Shown in pieces: positions 36,582 through 46,267 of a stretch of DNA of 64,000 nucleotides. The stretch is taken from the NCBI GenBank assembly GCA_021775455.1, contig JAJFHU010000051.1, forward strand, positions 18,320 through 82,319, written 5' to 3'. The notes under the pieces are model-generated. The model did no database searches, was not told the DNA's origin, and was given only the letters and a program-made list of their open reading frames with translations. This stretch comes from Hyphomicrobiales bacterium. Lineage in GTDB: Bacteria; Pseudomonadota; Alphaproteobacteria; Rhizobiales; Rhizobiaceae. Both the position numbers and the translations under genes were made by a program. Position 1 is the stretch's first letter; the number at the start of each line of letters is the position of its first letter.

Positions 36582-38486
36582 TTAAACCATGCCCCGACTT
36601 TTCATGGCTTCAGTTATTTCGTCCAGGATCGCAGGATCATCGATGGTCGCGGGCATTTTCCATTCCATCCCGTCTGCGATCTTCTGCATGGTGGCACGCA
36701 AGATCTTGCCGGACCGGGTTTTTGGCAGGCGGGGAACCTGTATGGCAGTCTTGAAGGCTGCAACCGGTCCGATTTTTTCTCGAACAAGTGCTACCACTTC
36801 TTTCTCAATTTCTGATTCATCTTTCGACACACCGGAATTGATAATCATAAAGCCGACAGGCTTTTGTCCCTTCAGTTTGTCGGCTACACCAATAACAGCG
36901 CATTCGGCAACATCGGGGTGAGAAGCGATTACTTCCTCCATTCCGCCGGTGGAAAGTCGGTGACCTGCAACATTGATGATGTCATCGGTACGAGCCATGA
37001 TGAACAGATAACCATCTTCATCTATAATGCCGGCATCTGACGTCTTGTAATATCCCGGGAACTCTTCGAGATATGCTTCATGGAACCTCTTTTCAGCATT
37101 CCAAAGTGTTGGGAGGCAGGAAGGTGGCAGAGGCAGTTTGACAACCACATTGCCGAGTGTTCCAGCTTGAACCTGATGGCCTTCATCATCGACGACCTGA
37201 ATATCATATCCTGGCATTGCAACAGTAGGGGAGCCGTACTTTACCGGTAGTGCACCGAGGCCAACGGGGTTGCCAGCGATGGTCCATCCGGTTTCGGTTT
37301 GCCACCAATGGTCATAAACCGGTACGCCCAGTTTTTCTTCTGCCCAGTGAATGGTGTCAGGATCTGCTCGTTCGCCCGCGAGGAAGAGTGTTCGGAATTT
37401 CGACAAGTCGTACTTTTTGATGAACTCGCCATTCGGGTCTTCCTTCTTGATCGCCCGAAATGCAGTTGGTGCTGTGAACAGGCTAACCACATTATGTTCT
37501 GAAATTACCCGCCAAAATGTGCCTGCGTCCGGCGTTCCGATTGGTTTTCCTTCGAACAGGATGGTGGTGGAGCCGTGCAGGAGCGGGGCATAGACAATGT
37601 ATGAGTGACCAACAACCCAACCTACATCAGATGCAGCCCAATACACTTCACCGGGGTCAATGTCATAAATGGCCTTCATCGACCATTTTAATGCCACCAT
37701 GTGGCCGCCGTTGTCCCGAACCACTCCCTTCGGCTGGCCGGTCGTGCCTGAAGTATAAAGAATATATAGTGGATCAGTGGAAGCTACTTCTACGCATTCA
37801 ATTTTTGTACCGGACTTGCGGTGTGGATCGACAACCGCCTCATAATCGAAATCTCGTCCATCAATCAGGTCACAGGTGTTTTGTTCCCGCTGGAGAATGA
37901 TAGTTGCGTTTGGTTTGCTGCTTGCCAGTTCAATCGCTTCGTCCAGCAAGGGTTTGTAGGCAATTACGCGGCCCGGCTCGATACCGCAGGAAGCGGAAAT
38001 GACTAGTTTGGGCTGGCAGTCGTCTATTCGGGTTGCCAATTCCCGCGCAGCGAAACCGCCAAAAACAACTGAGTGTATTGCCCCAAGCCGTGCGCAGGCC
38101 AACATTGCAATCGCTGCCTCAGGGATCATTGGCATGTAGATGATTACGCGGTCACCCTTGTTTACACCGCGCTCGCGCATTGCCGCTGCAAGGGCCTGCA
38201 CTTCTGTTTTCAGCTGCGAATATGTAATCGTGCGTTGGTTTCCGGTAATCGGACTATCGTAAATGATCGCTGGCTGGTCAGTGCGACCACCGTCTGCGTG
38301 GCGATCCACGCAATTGTAACAGGTGTTGCAGGTGGCACCGGAAAACCAGCGTCCATAAACATCAAGGTTTGGATCAAACACGCTTTCCCATCTGGAAAAC
38401 CAATCGATCCCAGCGGCTGCCTCTTCCCAGAATTTTTCTGGTTCTGATTTCCAGGACTTATATATTTCAGCGTATGTTGACGACAT
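36582..38486 (-). CDS. prpE: propionyl-CoA synthetase (PrpE-type acyl-CoA synthetase)
   Basis: 634 aa AMP-forming enzyme. The N-terminus YAEIYKSWKSEPEKFWEEAA and the CNTCYNCVDRH segment are typical of PrpE and acetoacetyl-CoA-like clades rather than Acs. ATP motif YTSGTTGQPKGVVRDNGGH, hinge YKTSDAGIIDEDGYLFIMAR and catalytic Lys in TRSGKILR are all present. Activates propionate (or acetate) to its CoA ester. No prpBCD genes are in the window, so substrate preference is by family only. Confidence 0.88.
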   Translation of the reverse strand: MSSTYAEIYKSWKSEPEKFWEEAAAGIDWFSRWESVFDPNLDVYGRWFSGATCNTCYNCVDRHADGGRTDQPAIIYDSPITGNQRTITYSQLKTEVQALAAAMRERGVNKGDRVIIYMPMIPEAAIAMLACARLGAIHSVVFGGFAARELATRIDDCQPKLVISASCGIEPGRVIAYKPLLDEAIELASSKPNATIILQREQNTCDLIDGRDFDYEAVVDPHRKSGTKIECVEVASTDPLYILYTSGTTGQPKGVVRDNGGHMVALKWSMKAIYDIDPGEVYWAASDVGWVVGHSYIVYAPLLHGSTTILFEGKPIGTPDAGTFWRVISEHNVVSLFTAPTAFRAIKKEDPNGEFIKKYDLSKFRTLFLAGERADPDTIHWAEEKLGVPVYDHWWQTETGWTIAGNPVGLGALPVKYGSPTVAMPGYDIQVVDDEGHQVQAGTLGNVVVKLPLPPSCLPTLWNAEKRFHEAYLEEFPGYYKTSDAGIIDEDGYLFIMARTDDIINVAGHRLSTGGMEEVIASHPDVAECAVIGVADKLKGQKPVGFMIINSGVSKDESEIEKEVVALVREKIGPVAAFKTAIQVPRLPKTRSGKILRATMQKIADGMEWKMPATIDDPAILDEITEAMKSRGMV

Positions 38487-38581
38487 GATTCCCCGTCTCC
38501 TGCTATTCCCCTCGCTCTAGCGCTTGGATGTTGCAAACTCTAATCAATTGTGTGGAAATTTGTCTATCAGACTATTGGCCG

Positions 38582-39421
38582 CTATTGTTTGACACGCATC
38601 AAAGTGCCTATGAATTCCGCCAGTGCTTCTGCCCATTCACGATAGCCCTGCGATGACGCGTGGAATCCGTCTTCTGCAAAATTTTCCCTGACTGTGCGCT
38701 AGGTGGATTTTGGAGCAAGGACACCTCGTTCTGCGCATAGTATCCGGCCGTTTCGATTGATAATTCGCGAACGAATGCCAAGGACTTTGTTCAGAGGGGC
38801 TGGCAAGGCAGGCACCCTCTCAAGGTCAATCACACCTGCCCATATGATTGTAGCCTTTGGAAACCTCGCTTTCAGCGCATATAACAGCGTGCCGAAATCG
38901 CGGCAGAAACGGTTTCCGGTATGAAAGTTCTTGGAGTCATTGGTGCCGATATTGAGGGCAATGAAATCGAATGCATTTGGTTCAATGTGTGGTGTCACAT
39001 GGTCGCGTATTTCGCTTGCCGTCGCAGAGTTCATTCCGGCAACGCGTATTGATACAGGTTGATGAACTTCCTGTGCCAGGAGGGGTGCGAGATGTCCGGC
39101 CAGGCTTTCATGGATATCTTTCACACCTACACCTGCGGCAGAAGAATCTCCGATCACCAGGACGCGTAGCGGCTCTTTGTTAGATGTTTCCCCTTTTGGT
39201 TTCCCTTCGATACAGCCAGTGTGGCGCGGTGGCATCATCCGCACGATGCCGTTGCGGATCTTCAAGCCCTGCCACGCATAAACGGGAAAGCCTAACCAGG
39301 AGCAGAGAATTTCAAACCGGGTAACCATGAAATGAGCTATATAAAGCAGCCTTGGCAAATGGAAAGGGTAAACGGTGAAATCCCTTGCCGGATCACAGTG
39401 CCTGCCCAGCTGCCCATCCAC
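38582..39421 (-). pseudogene. SGNH/GDSL hydrolase interrupted by an in-frame TAG
   Basis: The frame encodes an SGNH hydrolase: VLVIGDSSAAGVG (nucleophile Ser, block I), VAGMNSATASEIRDH (Gly block), NIGTNDSKNF (Asn block). A TAG at 38699-38701 ends it at 240 aa. The same frame continues after the TAG for 38 further codons with ENFAEDGFHASSQGYREWAE and stops at 38582-38584; DGFH is the block V catalytic Asp-His. The 240-aa product thus lacks the catalytic acid and base. Either a recent nonsense mutation, a sequencing error, or suppression. The start overlaps the upstream flavoprotein gene by 29 nt; Met32 is an alternative. Confidence 0.8.
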
Positions 39422-40598
39422 TGGACCAGGCCCATTGAAAGTTGTAACCGCCCAACCAACCAGTGACGTCGACCGCTTCCCCGATTATGTAAAGTCCGGA
39501 TATATTTTTGCTTTCCATGGTCTTTGATGAAAGTTCAGTCGTGCTTATGCCGCCCTTTGTTACTTCCGCCTTGGCAAACCCTTCCGTTCCATTTGGCATG
39601 AAGACCCAATTGGCCAGTTTATGTTCAATTGTTTGTAGGGTTTGATCTTTCAAGTTTGCCAGTTCACATTCGGCAACTTCAGCCTGAACCAGCTTGTCAG
39701 CCAATGTCTCAGCAAGGCGGGTTGGCAATATCTTGGACATGGCGGATTTCAATCCAGCGCGTGGTTGGTTTTCCTTCATTTTCAAAAACCAACCGGGAGA
39801 AAAATTTGGAAGAAAATTTATCGAGACTGCTTCCCCAGGATCCCAATAGGAGGATATTTGCAGAATAGATGGCCCGGACAAACCCTTGTGAGTAAAGAGT
39901 GCAGCCTCGCGAAACTCCGCATTGCTGCACCTGGCAATAATTTCAGTTGATACTCCACTAAGCGAACGAAAAAGCGCTTCATCCTGACCAAGCGTAAGTG
40001 GAACCAGTGCTGGACGCGGTTCCACGACTTTCAGGTGGAATTTCCGCGCGAGATTGTAGGCAAAACTTGATGCACCCATTTTCGGAATTGAAGGCCCGCC
40101 TGTGGCGATTACCAATGCGTGGGTGGTCGCGGTACGGTTTCCGAACTTTACCTGAAATGTATTTTCGGCATGGGTTACATCCGATATGCTTTCTCCGAGG
40201 GATAGCTCAAAATCTCCCCGGTTACACTCATTCAACAGCATCTCGACAATCTGCTTCGCTGGACCATCACAAAACAATTGGCCGAGCGTTTTTTCATGCC
40301 AGGCAATCCTGTGTTGATCGACCAGTGCAATGAAATCTTGCGGCGTGTACCGCTGCAATGCAGATTTGGCAAAGTGTGGATTTTTCGAGATGTAGCATTC
40401 AGCCGGGGTGGAAAGGTTGGTAAAGTTGCAGCGGCCTCCGCCGGAAATCAGGATTTTCTTGCCCGGCTCATTGGCGTGCTCGATCAACAGAATTTTCTTG
40501 CCACGTACCCCTGCAATCGCTGCACACATAAGGCCTGCTGCACCGGCGCCAAGGATTATCGCATCAAACTTCAATCTGTCTTTCTCCAATGCGATCAT
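39393..40598 (-). CDS. HI0933/YhiN-family FAD-dependent oxidoreductase
   Basis: 401 aa. FDAIILGAGAAGLMCAAIAG is the FAD fold, KKILISGGGRCNFTN the family signature, and the C-terminal VTGWLGGYNFQWAWSSGWAA closes the FAD site. Function in vivo is undefined; members have been linked to flavin-dependent reduction and RNA modification. ATG at 40596-40598, but a TTG at residue 9 (40574) has a better GGAG 9 nt before it. The fba terminator lies immediately upstream. Confidence 0.88.
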   Translation of the reverse strand: MIALEKDRLKFDAIILGAGAAGLMCAAIAGVRGKKILLIEHANEPGKKILISGGGRCNFTNLSTPAECYISKNPHFAKSALQRYTPQDFIALVDQHRIAWHEKTLGQLFCDGPAKQIVEMLLNECNRGDFELSLGESISDVTHAENTFQVKFGNRTATTHALVIATGGPSIPKMGASSFAYNLARKFHLKVVEPRPALVPLTLGQDEALFRSLSGVSTEIIARCSNAEFREAALFTHKGLSGPSILQISSYWDPGEAVSINFLPNFSPGWFLKMKENQPRAGLKSAMSKILPTRLAETLADKLVQAEVAECELANLKDQTLQTIEHKLANWVFMPNGTEGFAKAEVTKGGISTTELSSKTMESKNISGLYIIGEAVDVTGWLGGYNFQWAWSSGWAAGQAL

Positions 40599-40604
40599 AA
40601 CAAC

Positions 40605-40634
40605 GAAAAAAGCCCGGACAATTGATCCGGGCTT
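40605..40634 (-). terminator. intrinsic terminator after fba
   Basis: AAGCCCGGA/TCCGGGCTT stem (9 bp, 7-nt loop) followed on the minus strand by six T. It lies 26 nt after the fba stop and just before the flavoprotein start, so that gene needs its own promoter or read-through. Confidence 0.88.
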
Positions 40635-40659
40635 CCAATCAATCCAGTTGCATCACAAT

Positions 40660-41688
40660 TTACGCAGCTTGCTCAAGTTCCTTGTTCCACTTTCCGGTTG
40701 CCGCCATACCGTTCATTTTGGCGCGATGGGCAAATGCCCGTTGAGCCGCAGCGACATTTTCAGATTTTCCCTGCCATGCTTTAAGAGCTGCTGCTTGCAG
40801 TGCCCGACCGTAAGAGAAAGTCAGCTTCCACGGCATGTCGTACATGGCATTCATAGCCGACAAATGTGCAGTTGCAAGCTCGTCGGATTGGCCGCCGGAC
40901 AGGAATGCGATGCCAGGAACTGAAGCAGGCACTGTTGATTTGAGGCAGCGAACCGTCTTTTCAGCAACTTCTTCAACACTTGCCTGCTTGGTACAGGATT
41001 GACCTGCAACTATCATGTTTGGTTTCAAAACCATGCCTTCGAGATTTACACCTGCATCGTAGAGCTCAGCAAACTGGGTTTTGAGTGCCCATTCAGTCAC
41101 TTCAAAACATCGATCAACTGTATGAGAAGAAAGTTCACCATCCATCAAGACTTCAGGTTCAACGATAGGTACGATACCGGCTTCCTGACAAAGCGCTGCA
41201 TAACGGGCGAGCGCATGGGCATTGGCCTTGATGCAGTTCCAGCTCGGCGTATCCTCAGTGATTGTGATCACCGCACGCCATTTGGCAAAGCGTGCACCAG
41301 CTTCATGGTATTTTGCGAGGCGGTCACGAAGGCCGTCCAGCCCTTCGGTTACCTTTTCAACGGAGGTGCCTGGCAACGCTTGGGCACCCTTGTCTACCTT
41401 GATGCCCGGAACCGCACCTGCTGCCTTTATCAGGTCGACCAGTGGAGTGCCATCTGCACCCTTTTGAAAAAGGGTTTCTTCAAAAAGAATGACACCGGAA
41501 ACGTAGTTCTTCATCGCTTCCTCAGCGCGGAACAGCATCTCACGATAGTCACGACGGTTATCTTCGGTTGATTCCACATTGATAGAATCAAACCGTTTCT
41601 TGATTGTGCCGGTGCTTTCGTCTGCGGCAAGGATTCCCTGTCCTTCCGCAACCATGGCAATGGCGATATCTTCAAGGCGTTCACTCAT
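40660..41688 (-). CDS. class I fructose-bisphosphate aldolase
   Basis: 342 aa from the ATG at 41688 (MSERLEDIAIAMVAEGQGIL; GGGAG 8 nt upstream); the frame is open further but without a start signal. AADESTGTIKKRFDSINVES, the Schiff-base Lys in GMVLKPNMIV and FLSGGQSDELATAHL are class I landmarks. Cleaves fructose 1,6-bisphosphate to DHAP and GAP and works in gluconeogenesis. Part of the tkt-gap-pgk-fba group, although P450 and a small gene intervene before pgk. Confidence 0.95.
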   Translation of the reverse strand: MSERLEDIAIAMVAEGQGILAADESTGTIKKRFDSINVESTEDNRRDYREMLFRAEEAMKNYVSGVILFEETLFQKGADGTPLVDLIKAAGAVPGIKVDKGAQALPGTSVEKVTEGLDGLRDRLAKYHEAGARFAKWRAVITITEDTPSWNCIKANAHALARYAALCQEAGIVPIVEPEVLMDGELSSHTVDRCFEVTEWALKTQFAELYDAGVNLEGMVLKPNMIVAGQSCTKQASVEEVAEKTVRCLKSTVPASVPGIAFLSGGQSDELATAHLSAMNAMYDMPWKLTFSYGRALQAAALKAWQGKSENVAAAQRAFAHRAKMNGMAATGKWNKELEQAA

Positions 41689-41776
41689 CAAACAACTCCC
41701 GGGATGATGTGATAGAATTCTTTGATTTTTAATACCAAATGAAGTGATGAAATTAAACATGTTAAGAGCATATTTG

Positions 41777-41794
41777 ATTGCGAAAACACGCAAT
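41777..41794. promoter_or_regulatory. inverted repeat between fba and P450
   Basis: ATTGCG-AAAACA-CGCAAT, a perfect 6-bp inverted repeat about 90 bp upstream of fba and 65 bp upstream of the P450 start. A dimeric repressor or activator site for either gene is possible. The regulator is unknown. Confidence 0.3.
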
Positions 41795-41857
41795 ATGCCC
41801 AGTTTTCCACCCCTATACATTTTTTGGGCCGTATAACTGGATTTAGGAGACAAGCGG

Positions 41858-43054
41858 ATGGAATTTACCGGCCAGTCATTCATGCGCAATCCGGTGCCGG
41901 GACTGGAGAAACTGCGGCTCGAGGGCCCTTTGGTGCGTCGGAAAGTTCCGATCATCGGCAATATCTGGATCACAACCACCCAGGAAGCAGCGAACCTGGT
42001 TTTGAAAGACAATGACCATTTTTCCATGCGGCGCGCCGATGGCAAGGTGACGGGCGTTCAATGGTGGATGCCACGAATAATTACCCGCCTTACCAGCAAC
42101 ATGCTGACGATGGATGAGCCGAATCATACACGACTGCGAAGCATTGTAGATCAGGCATTTCATCGCCGCAATATTCTGGAACTGGAAACGCGGATCAACA
42201 AGTTGGCTACACATTTGGCAGATGCACTTTTTAGTGAGCCGAATGGTGGAGAGTTGGTCGAAAAATTTGCCCGCGTTCTACCACTTGCGGTTATCTGCGA
42301 GGTGCTGGGCTTGCCGCAGGAAGATCATGCGCTGTTCAGCAAATGGGCTTCATCCCTCACACAGGTCAGCGGTGTTTGGTCGTTTGTCCGGCTCACCTTC
42401 GCTCTGCGTCCTTTAACTGCATATCTGGAACGAAAAATTGAGGAAGCGCGCTCTGGCAATGGAAATGGTCTTATTCGGGAACTCGCGGAAGTACAAAGCA
42501 AAGGAAACTCATTCAGCAGTGACGAAATATTGTCCATGGTGTTCTTGTTGTTGATGGCAGGACACGAAACGACAACGCACGCAATCAGCGGCGGTGTTCT
42601 GGCTTTACTGCAAAATCCTGATCAAAAGGAAAGATTGTTGGCAGACTGGTCGCGGCTGGATTTGGCAGTTGAAGAAATATTGCGATTTGCATCCCCGGTT
42701 CAGTTTACCAAGCCTCGCAATGTTAAACGGGATTGCACGATCTGCGGTGTTTCCTTGTCAAAGGGTGAGAAGGTCATGCCGATGTTGTTGGCTGCGAATT
42801 TTGATCCTGCAATTTTTGATAATCCTGAAAGCTTTGACATTGAGCGAAAACCAAATCGACACATGGAGTTTGGGACCGGAATACATTTTTGTCTGGGCCA
42901 TCAACTGGCGCGAATAGAATTAAAGGCGGCGATCAGGGCGTTGTGGGAGCACTATCCCAATCTGGAACTGGCTGTTGATGAGCGGGATATCCAATGGGTT
43001 GACCGCTTTGGATTGCGGGCTTTACGGGAGTTAAGAGTAAAGAAGGGTGGGTAA
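41858..43054 (+). CDS. cytochrome P450
   Basis: 398 aa soluble bacterial P450. The I-helix is AGHETT at 234-239, the K-helix E-I-L-R at 273-276, and the haem loop FGTGIHFCLGHQLAR with Cys345. Start: ATG 8 nt after AGGAG. No ferredoxin or ferredoxin reductase gene is nearby, so redox partners must be elsewhere. Substrate unknown; linear-chain or terpenoid hydroxylation are typical for this size class. Divergent from fba. Confidence 0.94.
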   Translation: MEFTGQSFMRNPVPGLEKLRLEGPLVRRKVPIIGNIWITTTQEAANLVLKDNDHFSMRRADGKVTGVQWWMPRIITRLTSNMLTMDEPNHTRLRSIVDQAFHRRNILELETRINKLATHLADALFSEPNGGELVEKFARVLPLAVICEVLGLPQEDHALFSKWASSLTQVSGVWSFVRLTFALRPLTAYLERKIEEARSGNGNGLIRELAEVQSKGNSFSSDEILSMVFLLLMAGHETTTHAISGGVLALLQNPDQKERLLADWSRLDLAVEEILRFASPVQFTKPRNVKRDCTICGVSLSKGEKVMPMLLAANFDPAIFDNPESFDIERKPNRHMEFGTGIHFCLGHQLARIELKAAIRALWEHYPNLELAVDERDIQWVDRFGLRALRELRVKKGG

Positions 43055-43056
43055 AA

Positions 43057-43227
43057 TTACCCACCCATGCGGGACAAGAATGCTGCTGCTGAAACTTTCA
43101 AAGCTTCTTCGTATTGCTCATGATAAACCTTTACGATTGTTTCGGCCGGAAAGCCTTTTCGCGATGGGTCATTGAATGCAAGTGCTTTTGGATGCCGTGC
43201 TTCAGTCGTTGTTGGTTGAGGTCTCAT
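43057..43227 (-). CDS. small hypothetical protein, 56 aa
   Basis: Starts at the ATG of MRPQPTTTEARHPKALAFND, 7 nt after AGGAG; a longer in-frame start at 43338 lacks a ribosome site. The last half is helical (TIVKVYHEQYEEALKVSAAA). It ends 2 bp from the P450 stop, converging. I do not recognise it. The good Shine-Dalgarno and codon pattern support a real gene. Confidence 0.6.
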   Translation of the reverse strand: MRPQPTTTEARHPKALAFNDPSRKGFPAETIVKVYHEQYEEALKVSAAAFLSRMGG

Positions 43228-43485
43228 GTTCTCGCTCCTGATTAAGTAATTCACAACATCTTCAATATCAGGCGAGGGAAATTTAACTGTGCAATCGCGC
43301 ACATTTGGCAAGGTGGCCCCAGAAATTTCCGACCGCAATTGCAGTCATAAACCACGGCGTACTTGTAAGCTATTGAAAAATATTAGTTATTTTTAGAAAC
43401 AGAGGTTAGGATCGAAAATCCGGCAATTGCTCATGGTGTGTATTTATGCACGGGCAGCGGGTAGTCCTGACAAGGGTTGTCTGGA

Positions 43486-44682
43486 TTATTGTTGCTCCAA
43501 AACTTTTACACCAGGAAGCTCCTTGCCTTCCATCCATTCCAAAAATGCACCACCGGCGGTAGAGATATAGGTAAAGTCATTACCCACACCTGCATGGTTG
43601 AGTGCTGCGACCGTGTCGCCGCCGCCAGCAACTGAAACCAGTTTTCCGCCCTTGGTGAGACTGGCTGCCTTTTTGGAAGCGGCAACCGTTGCCGCATCAA
43701 AGGGCTCAATTTCGAACGCCCCGAGCGGGCCGTTCCAAACCAGCGTTGCCGCCTCATCAAAAGCTGCTTCAATCTCCTTCACAGATTGAGGACCTGCATC
43801 AAGGACCATGGCACCTTCAGGAATCGCATCAATTTTGGCGACCACGTTTTCCGCGTGTGCCTTGAATTCCGTGGCGCATACCGCATCGACCGGCAGAAGA
43901 ATTCGGCAATTCTGCTTTTCCGCTTCGGCCAGAATCTCGCGCGCGGTTTCTGCCAGATCATGCTCGCAAAGTGATTTTTGAACATCATGTCCTTGTGCAG
44001 CGAGGAACGTATTGGCCATACCCCCACCAATCACCAACATATCAACTTTGGAAACAAGGTTCTTCAGGAGATCAAGCTTGGTTGAAATCTTTGCGCCACC
44101 GACAACTGCAACAACCGGGTGCTTGGGATTTCCCAAAGCCGCGTTCAGAGCTTCAAGTTCCGCTTGCATGGTTCGTCCGGCAACAGCGGGCATGTGACTG
44201 GCCAAACCAACGGTGGAAGCGTGGGCCCGGTGGGCGGCAGAGAATGCGTCAGAAACAAATACATCTCCGTTTGCTGCAAGCTCTGCCACGAAGTCAGGAT
44301 CATTTAATTCTTCACCGGGGTGAAAACGGGTGTTTTCCAAAAGCAGAATATCCCCATTGTTCATTTGGCCTACGGCTGCCTCCGCCATCAGCCCAATACA
44401 ATCGGTACCAAATGCAATCGGGCGACCCAAAACTTCCGCGACAGTTGATGTGATTGCCGATAGCGACATTGCCGGGACTATGTCTCCATTTGGGCGACCA
44501 AAATGAGCAAGGAGAATTACCTTGCCGCCATTATCGGCGATTTCGGTGATCGTCGGCCTTACCCGTTCAATACGGGTGGTGTCGGTTACCTTTGCGCCAT
44601 CCATCGGGACGTTCAAATCAACCCGAACCAGACAATTTTTGCCGGAAACATCAATATCATCGAGTGTTTTGAAAGTGGTCAT
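43486..44682 (-). CDS. pgk: phosphoglycerate kinase
   Basis: 398 aa, complete. [20 protein letters not shown] is the substrate loop, [11 protein letters not shown] and [10 protein letters not shown] line the 3-PG site, [20 protein letters not shown] and the C-terminal [20 protein letters not shown] bind the nucleotide. Transfers phosphate between 1,3-bisphosphoglycerate and ADP. On the same strand as gap and tkt, separated from gap by three unknown genes. Confidence 0.96.
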   Translation of the reverse strand: MTTFKTLDDIDVSGKNCLVRVDLNVPMDGAKVTDTTRIERVRPTITEIADNGGKVILLAHFGRPNGDIVPAMSLSAITSTVAEVLGRPIAFGTDCIGLMAEAAVGQMNNGDILLLENTRFHPGEELNDPDFVAELAANGDVFVSDAFSAAHRAHASTVGLASHMPAVAGRTMQAELEALNAALGNPKHPVVAVVGGAKISTKLDLLKNLVSKVDMLVIGGGMANTFLAAQGHDVQKSLCEHDLAETAREILAEAEKQNCRILLPVDAVCATEFKAHAENVVAKIDAIPEGAMVLDAGPQSVKEIEAAFDEAATLVWNGPLGAFEIEPFDAATVAASKKAASLTKGGKLVSVAGGGDTVAALNHAGVGNDFTYISTAGGAFLEWMEGKELPGVKVLEQQ

Positions 44683-44811
44683 GCGAACTCCAAAATGGTC
44701 TGTGGGGTCTACCGTGATTCAATGTTTGGCACTTAACACTACAGTTGATCAATTTCGCTTGCGGAAATGGTCGCAGGTGAAATCAGCAAGCTTCAAATTG
44801 TAAATTCAGGT

Positions 44812-45402
44812 TCAATCAAGCTTGATGATTGCCGGGATGTTGCTGTAATTGGGGTGAGCTTGCGGGCGTATATACCCAACCAGTTCATTGGCGTCAGTTA
44901 GTTCAAACCTGCCAACAATTCTTCCGCGATTGAATTCCACAATTCCTCCGCGAATAAATATTGCCTCAGTTGGCCTGCATTCGCCCCTGTCAAAGGATAT
45001 GCAGCCTGCATCCCGATTTCTGTGAATGACTTCGCGAGAGTAAACTCCTGAATATTCTTCAATGAATTTCTTGTCTCCCGGTTTCAATTTTTTGGAGTCA
45101 CTTAATTCAACGTCTATCCGCGGACGTTGCATCAATGCTTCAAACAAAATTTGGTGTCGAACCAAAGGGTCCGAAGAAGACTTCAACCCTTCACGGATTG
45201 CGTAAGCCCGAATGGTTGGTTTGGAGGAACAGGCGAGGTTTTCAAACGCAAAGAGCCGGTCCAGGGGGTCAGCATTCGACTGTATTAGCTTGTCTCGATA
45301 CTCTTTAACTTCCTCGCTGGATAATTCGATTAATTCTTCGCATGCAAAAGTGTCCGGCATACTGATGACCAAGGCAAGAAAAACAATAATCAATCGTATC
45401 AA
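44812..45402 (-). CDS. hypothetical secreted protein
   Basis: 196 aa with a cleavable signal (MIRLIIVFLALVISMPDTFA). The mature part contains a helical HEAT-like segment (LDRLFAFENLACSSKPTIRA) and a C-terminal beta-rich domain (IFIRGGIVEFNRGRIVGRFE), with Cys residues that could pair in the periplasm. The start is TTG (45400-45402), overlapping the upstream stop as TTGA, so translation is coupled to the 269-aa membrane protein. Family not recognised. Confidence 0.7.
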   Translation of the reverse strand: MIRLIIVFLALVISMPDTFACEELIELSSEEVKEYRDKLIQSNADPLDRLFAFENLACSSKPTIRAYAIREGLKSSSDPLVRHQILFEALMQRPRIDVELSDSKKLKPGDKKFIEEYSGVYSREVIHRNRDAGCISFDRGECRPTEAIFIRGGIVEFNRGRIVGRFELTDANELVGYIRPQAHPNYSNIPAIIKLD

Positions 45403-46208
45403 CGTGCCAACTCCCTGACTGCAAAAACAATGCGGTTTATATTAGCGGTTTTGACAACAGTTGCCATCACAATACATCCGGGCCAAAGAGTAGTTGCAGA
45501 CTTTTGCGGGATATTTTTTTCAAACCCGCGAAATGGGATATCCGGGATTGAGCGGTCCCGGCTTTTCAGGCTGATTTCACCATTGCCGCTGGTGGTCGAT
45601 TGCAACCTGGCCTTGAATTTAGTGTAACCGCAAAGTCCAAATTCTTCTTCTTCAAAAATTCCGAACGTAGTTTCAAGGTAGGGCGAAGCGGGTTCATCAC
45701 TATTGTTTTGAGGAACTGTGGGAGAATACAATTCGGGGATGTTGGGTTGAATGCTGACAATTTTCTTGTTTTCCAGACTTTCTGCATTCTTGTTGGGTTC
45801 TGTGGAAGTGGCTGGTTCTGGATATTGTGCGGTCGTTTCGATGCCGTCTGGTTGTGTGATTATTTCGGTTTCTTTTTTGACAGGTTCTTTGTGAGTATTG
45901 GTTTGCGGTGGTGATGAAATTGAAGCTTGTGCTTCTTCCTTGATGGTTTGCTCGATCAAGGCCGCCATTTCCTTTTGGAAATTTTCCTGCATTTTGCGCA
46001 GCTCAATCTGGTTTTCTTCTATAAGGGCAACCTGTCGCTCGCTATCCATTTGTACATTTTGAACCGAGCCGACGTCGATACCGGGCTGCGTGAAAAGTGC
46101 ATCATATGCAAAATTTCCCATTATGCCCGTGATAATTGCTGCGAATGTACCAAAGATGATTTTGGTAAACGACAGGGATGAAAAATAGTCTTTGACAGAA
46201 TTAAGCAT
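45399..46208 (-). CDS. hypothetical membrane-anchored coiled-coil protein
   Basis: 269 aa from MLNSVKDYFSSLSF (ATG at 46208, GGGTGA upstream); an ATG 63 nt earlier is less likely. One membrane helix at about 15-37, a coiled coil at about 52-92 (ERQVALIEENQIELRKMQEN), a Pro/Thr/Glu-rich linker to about 175, and a C-terminal globular domain with two Cys (FGLCGYTKFKARL, TLWPGCIVMATVV). Topology suggests a periplasmic C-terminus. Not recognised. Confidence 0.7.
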   Translation of the reverse strand: MLNSVKDYFSSLSFTKIIFGTFAAIITGIMGNFAYDALFTQPGIDVGSVQNVQMDSERQVALIEENQIELRKMQENFQKEMAALIEQTIKEEAQASISSPPQTNTHKEPVKKETEIITQPDGIETTAQYPEPATSTEPNKNAESLENKKIVSIQPNIPELYSPTVPQNNSDEPASPYLETTFGIFEEEEFGLCGYTKFKARLQSTTSGNGEISLKSRDRSIPDIPFRGFEKNIPQKSATTLWPGCIVMATVVKTANINRIVFAVRELAR

Positions 46209-46267
46209 CCGTTCACCCGGTTCTTTTTGGTACACGGTACCAATCGAACAAAAATCTCGGCAAAATA

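Noticed and set aside
41689..42045. Upstream in-frame extension of fba overlapping the P450 start
   Set aside because: The class I aldolase begins at MSERLEDIAI with GGGAG upstream; the extension would lie antisense to P450 coding sequence.
43468..43480. GACAA-GGG-TTGTC hairpin downstream of pgk
   Set aside because: No U-run follows on the pgk strand, so I do not call it a terminator.
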